Of a stretch of DNA of 9,981 bases, positions 1 to 6,274 are shown piece after piece. Location: contig JAHJDU010000614.1 of the NCBI GenBank assembly GCA_018812385.1, positions 1-9,981 on the forward strand. Reading direction: 5' to 3'. Source of the stretch: Pseudomonadota bacterium (GTDB taxonomy: Bacteria; Desulfobacterota; Desulfobacteria; Desulfobacterales; Desulfobacteraceae). Position 1 is the first letter of the stretch; every line of letters starts with the position of its first letter. The translations under genes and the position numbers were made by a program. The notes below the pieces were generated by a model that had not been told where the DNA came from, did no database searches, and saw only the letters and a program-made list of their open reading frames with translations.

Positions 1-369
1 AAAAAAGAAATGGATGCCATTATTGTAGGGAAAAATGCATCATGGGAGATTGGCATCCTTAACCGTAAATCCTGGACCGGAATGGATGTAATCTATCACC
101 CGTTTCATTTGCCCTGGCAGATTGATCTTGATCATGTCCTTTCAAAGGCCTGTTTTAAAGCATTTAATGCAGCCTTTGGATCTGATCCTGAATTTGATTA
201 TTGGGATTTTAGTACCAATGCAGTTACAACGACAGCCATGGGAATACCTACTATTGGCTTTGGGCCGGGTGAGTATAAATTGGCTCACATGGTCAATGAA
301 AACTGTGAAGTCAATCAAATTGTTGATGCATGCCAATTCTATACAACAGTGATTGATAAACTGGGATAA
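1..369 (+). CDS. M20-family metallohydrolase (YgeY/ArgE/DapE-like), C-terminal part
   Basis: This is the C-terminal 122 residues of a zinc-dependent M20 amidohydrolase/peptidase; the frame is open from base 1, so the start lies outside the window. M20 enzymes hydrolyse amide bonds of N-acylated amino acids or small peptides in the cytoplasm. The diagnostic stretch is the final metal-site segment, an FGPGE box followed by LAHMVNE (codons about 265-300). The histidine of the AHxxNE motif (bases 286-288) is the usual last zinc ligand and is intact. The tail resembles the YgeY-type hydrolases annotated as linked to selenium metabolism, which share the FGPGE...LAHxxNE ending, but the fragment is too short to name a substrate. 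The stop is TAA at 367-369. No clear terminator follows. The gene converges on the minus-strand unit to its right and is therefore transcribed separately from it. Confidence 0.8.
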   Translation, partial: KKEMDAIIVGKNASWEIGILNRKSWTGMDVIYHPFHLPWQIDLDHVLSKACFKAFNAAFGSDPEFDYWDFSTNAVTTTAMGIPTIGFGPGEYKLAHMVNENCEVNQIVDACQFYTTVIDKLG

Positions 370-376
370 AGTTGCT

Positions 377-559
377 TCACAGCGCATACAGGTCATCCAC
401 AATATTCATGTACATGTTAAGCTGGCTGACATGACCTGCCTGGAATTTTCCGGCCGTGAGTTCGTAACTCCCGGTATCCACCTGGCCCTGGGTGAGCAAA
501 TTATCGATATTACAAATCCTGGTATTTCCGATAATTTCTGATACACGGTTTTGGCTCAA
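377..559 (-). pseudogene. Remnant of a YhcG/DUF1016-type PD-(D/E)XK nuclease
   Basis: A 60-codon minus-strand frame whose second half (YELTAGKFQAG, then a stretch ending LNMYMNIVDDL) resembles the end of the YhcG (DUF1016) nuclease domain, where the family typically reads IELKxGKFxPEYxGKxNFYLxxVDDLL. The similarity is by eye. The lysine of the family's E-x-K catalytic motif appears as threonine here (ELTAG). The frame stops right after VDDLYAL, where intact proteins continue for some 50 residues, and the DUF1016 N-terminal domain (roughly 150 residues) is absent. The first half of the frame is not recognisable. The only possible start is a TTG at 559-557 without a convincing ribosome-binding site. 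I read it as a decayed gene fragment between two convergent genes; a chance frame is the alternative. Confidence 0.42.
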
Positions 560-608
560 CCCCTATCTTTTGACAAATTCTTTGCCCTTCTGTTAAAATT
601 ATTGCCCT

Positions 609-1391
609 TTACACATGGCCATAATAGTCCCGATGCACCGTTACCGTATGGGCAAAATCCATGAGGGTTCCCCAACTGAAAACCGGAATATTGATGGCTC
701 TTTGCAATGCCCTGGCAAAGGGTGGAAAACCTGTACACTCCAGCACCATGGCCCCCATGTTGGGATGTTTTTCATAAAATGCCGTGGCTACCCTGAGAAA
801 ATCCTCTTCAGCCCGATGATAGTCAGCCTGTGGTATTTCCGGTCTCAGCCCTTCGGTCCAGAGATTGTCAAATTCCGGGCATTGCCCGTCATCTTTAGCA
901 CCTCCCACCACATAGTTGGTTCCTGGACTTACACTCACACTGGAAAGATGTTTTTCAAGCAGGGCCTCTTTGGAGGCCATGAGTATCCCCACCACATGAT
1001 CCGGCCTGATGATGGACTGGGCCCAGGGAACCTGCAGAAGACTGGACATGAACACTGGAATATCCAGGCGGTCTCTTACCTCTTTCTGGAAAAAGGCAAA
1101 ATACCCGCACTCGGCAGCAATGGCCCTGCATCCCATTTTCTGAAGGTTAAAGGCTGCTGTTAGTATGGTATCAAGGTATTGATCCTTATCTTTGCCGTGA
1201 ACCAGTTTTTTAATATCCAGTCCCTGGGCCACCTCATACTGGATAGGGTAAGGATAGGCACTGGGATTTCTCACATCCCCGGGAAAGCCGGGGTAGGTTT
1301 CATCCAGAAGGATAATGCCAAGGCCCATGCCCGAACAGTGCACGTTTCTGCCTCGTATACTTGTGATGCCGAAATCTCTGTTTTGATGCAT
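609..1391 (-). CDS. Aspartate/glutamate racemase-family protein
   Basis: This 260-residue protein belongs to the cofactor-independent Asp/Glu/hydantoin racemase superfamily, which inverts amino-acid alpha carbons using two cysteines as acid and base in the cytoplasm. The two active-site cysteines are visible at equivalent places of the duplicated fold: Cys95 in AAECGYF and Cys219 in VLECTGFPPFA. The N-terminal region carries GMGLGIILLDETYPGFPGD, and residues 38-52 (GDVRNPSAYPYPI) are typical of the larger uncharacterised members annotated simply as aspartate/glutamate racemase family. The length is normal. The ATG at 1391-1389 is preceded by AAAGGA at 9 nt. It starts 35 bp after the MttB-family gene and very likely shares its mRNA. 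The substrate is unknown: murI-type glutamate racemases usually have a TNT/CNT context around the first cysteine, which is not seen here, so a peptidoglycan role is unlikely. A catabolic role, or action on a hydantoin or maleate-like substrate, remains possible. Confidence 0.85.
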   Translation of the reverse strand: MHQNRDFGITSIRGRNVHCSGMGLGIILLDETYPGFPGDVRNPSAYPYPIQYEVAQGLDIKKLVHGKDKDQYLDTILTAAFNLQKMGCRAIAAECGYFAFFQKEVRDRLDIPVFMSSLLQVPWAQSIIRPDHVVGILMASKEALLEKHLSSVSVSPGTNYVVGGAKDDGQCPEFDNLWTEGLRPEIPQADYHRAEEDFLRVATAFYEKHPNMGAMVLECTGFPPFARALQRAINIPVFSWGTLMDFAHTVTVHRDYYGHV

Positions 1392-1426
1392 AATTAAAAT
1401 TCCTTTAAAATAAGGGTCGTGGTTTA

Positions 1427-2854
1427 TTATCGTTTGGCCGAGAGTACCTTTTCAAGTGTAAACGATGGAATACCGCATTCCTTCATATAATCGTCCATAC
1501 TTTGTTGAATGTTTTTGGGTATATCCGGGGTGCAATATTTTTCCTCCAGCCTGAGAAGCCCTTTTTCAATCAAACGGGCAAAAGCATCTTTGTAGGCTTG
1601 GGGGGTATTTGTTTTGGGTGGGGCCAGTTCCGGCTGAAATAATAATGTCCGGCAATGTTTGTGCGTATGGGAACTGGTCAGAAACTCTCCTCCGGGCCCT
1701 GCCTGTCGGATAATATCCAGGGCCAGGGATGCCTCATCAACCACAAGGGGTTCATTATTTTTGTTCAACATCCGAATGATTTCCAGATCCACCATGAATT
1801 GTTCAAAACTAAATTGTGCAAAACTGGTCAGAATACCGGCACCATGAACAATAAGACTTGTACGATATTGATAATCACTGCTCAATGTCATCATAGCCTC
1901 GTATCCGCTCTGTGCGGAAACCTGTCCTGCGTCGGTCACAGCTCCGATTCCCCGGTTGGGCAAATTATATTTTTCAGCCATTTGCGTTGCCATTATCCTA
2001 AAGGCAAACCGGGATGGTGATCCCAGGGAGATACCTCCGGTTCTCAGATCGGCAGGATGTCCCAGGCATCCATAAATCAAAGGCATCCCAGGAGAAAGGG
2101 TCTGGGTAACACATGCCCCGGCCAGAAATTCCGCATTGGCCTGAACCATGCTGCCGGCAGGGGTGATGGGGGAGGTGGAGCCAAACATCAGACCAGGGGT
2201 GATGATGGCCGCCTGGTTATATTCACCGCAGATACGAAGTGTTGCCAAGGCATTGGCATCAATCTGAAGAGGACTTAACGTGTTCACCAAAAAAAGAAAT
2301 CTGGGACATTTTTTAAATTCAGCCTCTCCGCCAAAGGCAATGCAGCCAAGCTCCATAATACGTCGAACCTGGATTTGTGTCCCCTGTATTCCAAGAAGGG
2401 GTTTGTCGCTAAGAGTAAGCGCTGTATATATCATGACCAGGCCTGCCAGGTCAGCCTCAAGATCCCCGGGTTGCGCTAGTATGCCGCCGTTGAGGTGTAA
2501 AAGGTCAGTGGCCTGCACCAGCTTTGCAATGCGGATATAATCGTTAAAACAGGCCGGACGACGCTGATGATCGGCCGTGACCACTTCAGGAGCGCCATAG
2601 GCCGGGGCAATGCAGCGGCTGTTGTTGCCGATGGAAATGGTGTGAAGGGGATTACGTCCCATAAGGGTAAAGGTCGAAGGTGCTGTGGCAAGGCATGCCA
2701 TGACCTGCTCTTCCGTAAACCGGACCAGTTGGCCCTCCACCTGAAATCCGCGCTTTTTGAGTGCTTTTACAACAATGGGGTCATGGAGGCAGACACCTGG
2801 ATCATTTAAAATCTCCAGGGATGCCCTGTGAATTTGTTTAGAAATATTTTGCAT
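1427..2854 (-). CDS. Non-pyrrolysine MttB-superfamily (trimethylamine methyltransferase family) protein
   Basis: A 475-residue member of the MttB superfamily (TIM-barrel methyltransferases). Characterised members move a methyl group from trimethylamine or from quaternary amines such as glycine betaine, proline betaine or carnitine to a corrinoid protein. Family landmarks include the N-terminal helix ISKQIHRASLEILNDPGV (residues 4-21), the IAPAYGAPEVV segment (82-92), ITPGLMFGSTSPITPAGS (218-235) and GAVTDAGQVSAQSGYEAMMT (304-323). The frame has no in-frame UAG, so it is one of the common members lacking pyrrolysine; these do not use trimethylamine where tested. The length matches the family (about 470-500). 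The ATG at 2854-2852 is the first possible one, because TGA lies three codons upstream; its ribosome-binding site is weak. The racemase gene follows after 35 bp. No corrinoid protein (MttC-like) or corrinoid-activating protein is present in the window, so the methyl acceptor is not known here. Substrate not assigned. Confidence 0.87.
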   Translation of the reverse strand: MQNISKQIHRASLEILNDPGVCLHDPIVVKALKKRGFQVEGQLVRFTEEQVMACLATAPSTFTLMGRNPLHTISIGNNSRCIAPAYGAPEVVTADHQRRPACFNDYIRIAKLVQATDLLHLNGGILAQPGDLEADLAGLVMIYTALTLSDKPLLGIQGTQIQVRRIMELGCIAFGGEAEFKKCPRFLFLVNTLSPLQIDANALATLRICGEYNQAAIITPGLMFGSTSPITPAGSMVQANAEFLAGACVTQTLSPGMPLIYGCLGHPADLRTGGISLGSPSRFAFRIMATQMAEKYNLPNRGIGAVTDAGQVSAQSGYEAMMTLSSDYQYRTSLIVHGAGILTSFAQFSFEQFMVDLEIIRMLNKNNEPLVVDEASLALDIIRQAGPGGEFLTSSHTHKHCRTLLFQPELAPPKTNTPQAYKDAFARLIEKGLLRLEEKYCTPDIPKNIQQSMDDYMKECGIPSFTLEKVLSAKR

Positions 2855-2888
2855 ATTTACTCATTCTTCTTAGCCTGATCAAGTAAGA

Positions 2889-2917
2889 ACCAAAGGTATT
2901 TTTCCAATTTTTGTCAA
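2889..2917 (-). promoter_or_regulatory. Weak candidate promoter for the mttB-like/racemase unit
   Basis: On the minus strand a perfect TTGACA lies at 2917-2912, about 60 bp before the mttB-like start. At the standard 17-nt spacing the -10 position reads TTTGGT, which matches the consensus at only three of six bases. The surrounding 2855-3034 gap is very AT-rich. The site is offered only because a new promoter is expected here: the 180-bp gap separates this unit from rsgA upstream on the same strand. Confidence 0.25.
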
Positions 2918-3034
2918 GAATAACACAAAATTTAAAAATAGGAATCTAAAATAATAAAATATCTAAATCCTCTCGATAAATAACAATTTATGGAATAAAT
3001 CATGGGGGTCAGGAGGATGTTGAGATGTTTATTC

Positions 3035-3982
3035 CTATCTCCGGCTCTTGAACCTGACCTCTCCGGCTTCGAGCTGGTCGAGGATCTCCAGATAGGTGGA
3101 GTAACGTTCTTTGGCAATCTTTCCGCTCATGACCAATTTTGCCACAGCGCATCCCGGTTCATTGCGGTGGCGGCAATCCCGGAAACGGCACCTGCCTGCC
3201 ATGGCCGGTTCAAACCCGGGGAAATATCCTGCAAGATCCTCTGGAGAAATATCCACCAGTCCAAACTCGTTGAAACCGGGGGTATCCACTAGTTCACCTC
3301 CGCCTGGGAGTGCATGAAGAGTGGAAACGGTGGTGGTATTGCACCCCCTGTTGCCCGCTTCATAGAGCTCCCCCACTCTGAGATCCAACGTCGGGCAAAT
3401 GGCATTGAGCAGGGAGCTTTTGCCCACCCCTGTGATGCCCACGAAAAAGCTCCGAACCTCCTGCCCCAGAAACAATTCTAAGGCAGCGAGTCCCTCTCCC
3501 GTGACTGCGCTCATGACAAAAATATCCATAATTCCGGCATAGGTGGCGGTAAGCTCAGCAACGAGGGTTTCAGAGCCTTCAAGATCACACTTGTTGATCA
3601 CCAGCACAGGAATCAGGGCCGCCTCCCTTGCGGTAACGATTGCCTGATCAATATACCCGAATGGAGGCCGCGGCAACGGTGCGACCACCACACCGAGAAC
3701 ATCAAGGTTCGCACCAACAATTCTTATGCTGCCCCGGGAATCCCTTCGGCGAAGCTCTGTTCTGCGTGGTAACCGTGTGAGGAGTTTATCTCGCATGACC
3801 ACGTCATCACCTACGACATGGCCGAAGCGCTTTTTTACCTGTACCATCTGCCGTTCTCCAGATTCAAACAAAATATCCACGGCAACACCATGGTGAGCGA
3901 CGATCACGCCCTTCCGGTCCAGGGCAGAACAGGAAGAATCCTTTTCACTGTGTTCCTCAACACCCTTTTTCTTAATTTTCAA
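3035..3982 (-). CDS. rsgA: Small ribosomal subunit biogenesis GTPase RsgA (YjeQ/EngC)
   Basis: RsgA is a circularly permuted GTPase that binds the maturing 30S subunit and checks the decoding region late in assembly. All landmarks are present in the permuted order: an N-terminal OB-fold (about residues 24-70), G4 motif NKCD (130-133), P-loop GITGVGKS (182-189), G3 motif DTPGF (233-237), and the C-terminal zinc site Cys265, Cys270, His272, Cys278 in CRFRDCRHRNEPGC. The 315-residue length is normal. The start is TTG at 3982-3980: no in-frame ATG precedes the OB-fold, and GGAG lies 9 nt upstream (3995-3992). Five codons upstream an ATG is in frame but separated by UAG, so it is not used under the standard code. 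The stop is TAG. The gene is transcribed divergently from the helicase leader; both products act on RNA or ribosomes. Confidence 0.95.
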   Translation of the reverse strand: MKIKKKGVEEHSEKDSSCSALDRKGVIVAHHGVAVDILFESGERQMVQVKKRFGHVVGDDVVMRDKLLTRLPRRTELRRRDSRGSIRIVGANLDVLGVVVAPLPRPPFGYIDQAIVTAREAALIPVLVINKCDLEGSETLVAELTATYAGIMDIFVMSAVTGEGLAALELFLGQEVRSFFVGITGVGKSSLLNAICPTLDLRVGELYEAGNRGCNTTTVSTLHALPGGGELVDTPGFNEFGLVDISPEDLAGYFPGFEPAMAGRCRFRDCRHRNEPGCAVAKLVMSGKIAKERYSTYLEILDQLEAGEVRFKSRR

Positions 3983-4151
3983 ACGCTAAATCTCCATCCT
4001 GATATAAGTATGCACCCACTGATTATCCCCGGTTGAGCCTGTTGACATCCAACAGGTCAACAGGGATAAACTTCTTGTTCCAGACAAAGCTATTCCAGCC
4101 GTTGATTATTGGAATTTAGTCAAACTGCATATTACCTTATTTTTTATTTCC
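3983..4151. other. Intergenic region between rsgA and the helicase promoter
   Basis: Together with the helicase leader up to 4307 this forms a gap of about 325 bases with no gene I can support. It holds the rsgA ribosome-binding site, the inverted repeat at 4038-4064, and AT-rich sequence leading into the plus-strand promoter at 4152. I could not find a convincing rsgA promoter: GATAAT on the minus strand (4027-4022) is a fair -10, but there is no -35 at 16-18 nt. Confidence 0.5.
4038..4064. repeat. Inverted repeat upstream of rsgA, 9-bp perfect arms
   Basis: CCTGTTGAC (4038-4046) and GTCAACAGG (4056-4064) are perfect inverted arms around a 9-nt spacer. The spacer itself contains a second CAACAGG (4050-4056), so the element can alternatively pair 4038-4044 with 4050-4056. 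Two competing folds, or a protein-binding site with three half-sites, are possible. It lies 56 bp before the rsgA start and about 90 bp before the helicase -35 box, so it could serve either gene. It is not a terminator: no U-tract follows on either strand. Confidence 0.55.
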
Positions 4152-4179
4152 TTGCAATCTCTGTACAATCGTGTATGAT
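4152..4179 (+). promoter_or_regulatory. Sigma70-type promoter for the helicase leader
   Basis: TTGCAA (4152-4157, four of six consensus bases) is followed after 16 nt by TATGAT (4174-4179, five of six). Transcription would begin near 4186, giving a leader of about 330 nt before the DEAD-box helicase start and placing the 40-codon ORF inside the transcript. This is the best promoter match found in the gap. Confidence 0.5.
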
Positions 4180-4307
4180 GCAATTTAATATTACACTAAG
4201 TAGAATCAGATTTTCCTTCAAGGTTGTCCTTGTTAACCTCGTTGTTTTCCCAAACATCGTTCGTTGCCACTGAAGTTTCTGCTGATTCAATAAACAGGAG
4301 AAACTAA

Positions 4308-4430
4308 ATGACAAATTATAATACAAACCTTTATCACGTCTTGACAGAGACTAACCCGGGCCATGGCCTGTTGATTGCCCCGGACGTTCTCAGCATCATC
4401 ATCCCAAGCATTTCCCATAAAACCAAATAA
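4308..4430 (+). CDS. Small 40-residue ORF in the helicase leader
   Basis: ATG at 4308-4310 is preceded by AGGAG (4296-4300) at 7 nt, a better ribosome-binding site than that of several larger genes here. The 40-residue product starts MTNYNTNLYHVLTETNPG and ends in LSIIIPSISHKTK, with a short hydrophobic stretch (about residues 21-35) containing three consecutive ATC isoleucine codons and then one ATT. I do not recognise a family. The frame ends at TAA 4428-4430, 89 bp before the helicase start, followed by two hairpins. It lies downstream of the predicted promoter and so should be on the same mRNA. It may be a regulatory leader peptide, an independent small protein, or the decayed front of an older gene. 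Translation is inferred only from the strong ribosome-binding site. Confidence 0.45.
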   Translation: MTNYNTNLYHVLTETNPGHGLLIAPDVLSIIIPSISHKTK

Positions 4431-4441
4431 ACAAATAACCA

Positions 4442-4461
4442 GCGGATCTTAATGAATCCGC
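4442..4461 (+). promoter_or_regulatory. Leader hairpin 1 before the helicase gene
   Basis: GCGGAT (4442-4447) and ATCCGC (4456-4461) form a perfect 6-bp stem with an 8-nt loop, 11 nt after the small ORF stop. It could be reached by a ribosome terminating on the small ORF. No U-tract follows, so it is not an intrinsic terminator by itself. Confidence 0.45.
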
Positions 4462-4472
4462 AGATCTATAAA

Positions 4473-4489
4473 CCAGGGAACCGCCCTGG
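4473..4489 (+). promoter_or_regulatory. Leader hairpin 2 before the helicase gene
   Basis: CCAGGG (4473-4478) and CCCTGG (4484-4489) form a GC-rich 6-bp stem with a 5-nt loop, ending 21 nt before the helicase ribosome-binding site GGAG (4511-4514). Paired with hairpin 1 it makes a compact structured segment directly before the start codon, as is often seen where translation of an RNA helicase is autoregulated. A function is inferred, not shown. Confidence 0.45.
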
Positions 4490-4519
4490 CAGATCATCAC
4501 AAAATATATAGGAGTATTA

Positions 4520-5788
4520 ATGAGTTTTAAAAATTTTAAGTTTGACCCGAGGGTAAACGCCGGCATTGCTGCCTGCGGCTATACTATCCCCACCCCGATC
4601 CAGAAACAAGCTATTCCCCCGATCCTTGAAGGTCGGGACATCCTTGGCCTGGCCCAGACCGGGACCGGGAAAACGGCAGCCTTTGTTCTGCCCCTTCTCC
4701 AGCGGCTGCTGGACGGTCCCCGCAAAAAAGTGCGGGCCTTGATCGTAGCACCCACCAGGGAGTTGGCCGAACAGATCCATGCTGATATCAGCAAAATGGC
4801 AAAAGAAACAGGCCTGCGCAGTCTTTCCATTTATGGCGGCGTAGGTAAGCATCCCCAGGTCAAAGCAATCCGCAATGGTGTGGAAATTATTGTTGCCTGC
4901 CCCGGCCGCCTTCTGGACCTTCTTAATGACAAGGCCTTTTCCCTGAGCGCTGTTGAGGTGCTGGTTCTTGATGAGGCAGACCACATGTTTGACAAGGGAT
5001 TCCTTCCGGACATCCGCAGGATCATCAAACAGCTGCCCACAAACCGTCAAACCATGGTTTTTTCCGCCACCATGCCCACAGAAATCCGCCATTTGGCGGA
5101 AAACATATTAAAAAATCCGGCAACTATACAAATTAACCATACCCAGCCGATCCTTGCAATCTCCCATGTCCTGTTTCAGGTTGCAAAAGAGCAGAAGACC
5201 TCTTTACTCAAGAACATCATCCAGGAAGAGAAAATGACGAGTACCCTAGTCTTCACCCGTACCAAACACAAGGCTAAAAGCCTGGCTCTGGTGCTGCAAA
5301 AGGCCGGCTTTAGCGCAGCTTCAATTCAGGGCAATCTCTCCCAGGTCAAACGGCAGCAGGCGCTGGACGGCTTTAAGGATGGCACCTTCAAAATCCTTGT
5401 TGCAACAGATATTGCAGCCCGGGGGATTGATGTAAAGGGAATTTCCCATGTCATCAACTATGATGTGCCGGATACGGCCGATGCTTATACCCACCGCACC
5501 GGACGTACGGGCCGGGCAGAACGGAGCGGGCAGGCATTCATCTTTGCCGGCCAGGAAGACAGCAAGATTATATCTCTCATTGAGCGGAACCTGGGCAAAA
5601 AGATTCGCCGCCAGGCAACCCCAGGTTTTGCCTGGGAACCAAAAGAGATAGTTGTTGAAGAAAAAAGGGACCGCTTTCCACGACAGATGCCCAGAAGAAA
5701 GCAACCAGCTGCAACGGGGCGGGGTAGAAACCAACACAGCGGGTTTTTTGCCTTGACTTCCGGCATAAGCCGGACAGCTCACCAATAA
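4520..5788 (+). CDS. DEAD-box ATP-dependent RNA helicase (RhlE-like)
   Basis: A 422-residue superfamily-2 RNA helicase that unwinds short RNA duplexes with ATP, likely in ribosome assembly, mRNA decay or cold adaptation. The motif set is complete and in order: Q motif (GYTIPTPIQ, 20-28), I AQTGTGKT (45-52), Ia PTRELAEQ (78-85), Ib-like CPGR (127-130, where TPGR is usual), II DEAD (151-154), III SAT (182-184), V ATDIAARGID (295-304) and VI HRTGRTGRA (325-333). The core ends near residue 365. The tail (about 382-405) is rich in Arg/Lys, as in RhlE-type proteins, and probably binds RNA non-specifically; the last 20 residues are not basic and look unlike usual RhlE tails. The ATG at 4520 follows GGAG at 5 nt. 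A long leader with a small ORF and hairpins precedes it and a strong terminator follows, so it is probably its own transcription unit. RhlE versus another DEAD-box subgroup is not certain. Confidence 0.94.
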   Translation: MSFKNFKFDPRVNAGIAACGYTIPTPIQKQAIPPILEGRDILGLAQTGTGKTAAFVLPLLQRLLDGPRKKVRALIVAPTRELAEQIHADISKMAKETGLRSLSIYGGVGKHPQVKAIRNGVEIIVACPGRLLDLLNDKAFSLSAVEVLVLDEADHMFDKGFLPDIRRIIKQLPTNRQTMVFSATMPTEIRHLAENILKNPATIQINHTQPILAISHVLFQVAKEQKTSLLKNIIQEEKMTSTLVFTRTKHKAKSLALVLQKAGFSAASIQGNLSQVKRQQALDGFKDGTFKILVATDIAARGIDVKGISHVINYDVPDTADAYTHRTGRTGRAERSGQAFIFAGQEDSKIISLIERNLGKKIRRQATPGFAWEPKEIVVEEKRDRFPRQMPRRKQPAATGRGRNQHSGFFALTSGISRTAHQ

Positions 5789-5797
5789 CCGATTTTG

Positions 5798-5862
5798 TCT
5801 GGACACCCAGACTTGCAGTCGAAGTATCAAATGATGCCTCGGCTATATAAATGTTGTCCAGA
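5798..5862 (+). repeat. Inverted repeat in the helicase 3' untranslated region
   Basis: TCTGGACA (5798-5805) and TGTCCAGA (5855-5862) are perfect 8-bp inverted arms separated by 49 nt, starting 9 bp after the helicase stop and ending 29 bp before the terminator stem. They could fold into a long-range stem in the mRNA 3' end. The role is unknown and chance is possible. Confidence 0.35.
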
Positions 5863-5891
5863 AGTAAACACTGAAATGCGAATTGCAAAGG

Positions 5892-5917
5892 CCCCGCACC
5901 CTGTGCGGGGTCTTTTT
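5892..5917 (+). terminator. Strong intrinsic terminator after the helicase
   Basis: CCCCGCAC (5892-5899) and GTGCGGGG (5903-5910) form a perfect 8-bp GC-rich stem with a 3-nt loop, followed at once by TCTTTTT (5911-5917). This is a textbook rho-independent terminator, about 100 bp after the helicase stop. It separates the helicase from the small charged protein gene downstream. Confidence 0.92.
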
Positions 5918-5969
5918 AAAATCGCAGTCTTTTTTGCGTCAAACACAAACCATTAATGAGGATTTAATC

Positions 5970-6113
5970 TTGTTCAAGCCAAACTATTCATTTGAAAAGC
6001 GCCAGAAAGAACTGGCAAAGAAAAAGAAAAAAGAAGAAAAAAAGCAACGCAAACTGGAAAAACAAAATAATCCTGTCAAGGAAAATGAGAACACATCTCC
6101 TCCTGAAGATTAA
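5970..6113 (+). CDS. Small highly charged (Lys/Glu/Arg-rich) conserved-type protein, TTG start
   Basis: The start is taken as TTG at 5970-5972 because GAGGA (5958-5962) lies 7 nt upstream, and because the same open frame continues leftward across the terminator stem at 5892-5910, which cannot be coding on this transcript. The product is 47 residues: F-K-P-N-Y-S-F-E-K-R-Q-K-E-L-A-K, a run of five lysines, then KEEKKQRKLEKQ, and an acidic Pro/Glu/Asp end. The FxKRQKELAKKxKKEEK pattern is familiar from tiny uncharacterised proteins found in many proteobacteria; I know no proven function. It is probably a single charged helix with a disordered C-terminus. Binding to RNA, the ribosome or DNA would fit the charge but is a guess. 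It stands alone, between the helicase terminator and a weaker terminator at 6130-6169. Confidence 0.68.
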   Translation: MFKPNYSFEKRQKELAKKKKKEEKKQRKLEKQNNPVKENENTSPPED

Positions 6114-6129
6114 CCCGTTTGCTAAAAAA

Positions 6130-6169
6130 GAGTGCAACTAAGAATCGCTGGTTGCATTCAGGACTTTTT
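6130..6169 (+). terminator. Possible weak terminator after the small charged protein
   Basis: GAGTGCAAC (6130-6138) can pair with GTTGCATTC (6151-6159) as a 9-bp stem with one G-U pair and a 12-nt loop. A CTTTTTC tract follows at 6164-6170, about 5 nt after the stem. The long loop and offset make it weaker than the helicase terminator, but the position, 16 bp after the stop, is right. Confidence 0.4.
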
Positions 6170-6274
6170 CTTGATAAGAATTAACAATTAAACATGTCTA
6201 TATAGTCGCCAGATACCGCACCTGATTTATAAGCACTATCTTAAAAAGAATAATATTATTGATGTGTTAATTCT

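Noticed and set aside
389..438. Inverted arms CAGGTCAT and ATGACCTG
   Set aside because: 8-bp arms 34 nt apart inside the nuclease remnant; no U-tract and no position that suggests function.
615..1163. Plus-strand open frame (182 codons) opposite the racemase
   Set aside because: It is antisense to a gene with both catalytic cysteines, and its composition is unlike a real protein (rich in His, Pro and Cys).
1427..2854. Pyrrolysine-containing MttB
   Set aside because: The frame is open throughout without an in-frame UAG and ends at TAA, so it is a non-pyrrolysine homologue.
4144..4326. Minus-strand frame in the rsgA-helicase gap
   Set aside because: No convincing ribosome-binding site or recognisable features, and it overlaps the better-supported plus-strand promoter and small ORF.
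4517..5092. Long minus-strand open frame (191 codons) opposite the helicase
   Set aside because: It is the mirror of a helicase gene with a complete motif set; it has no ribosome-binding site and no recognisable protein features.
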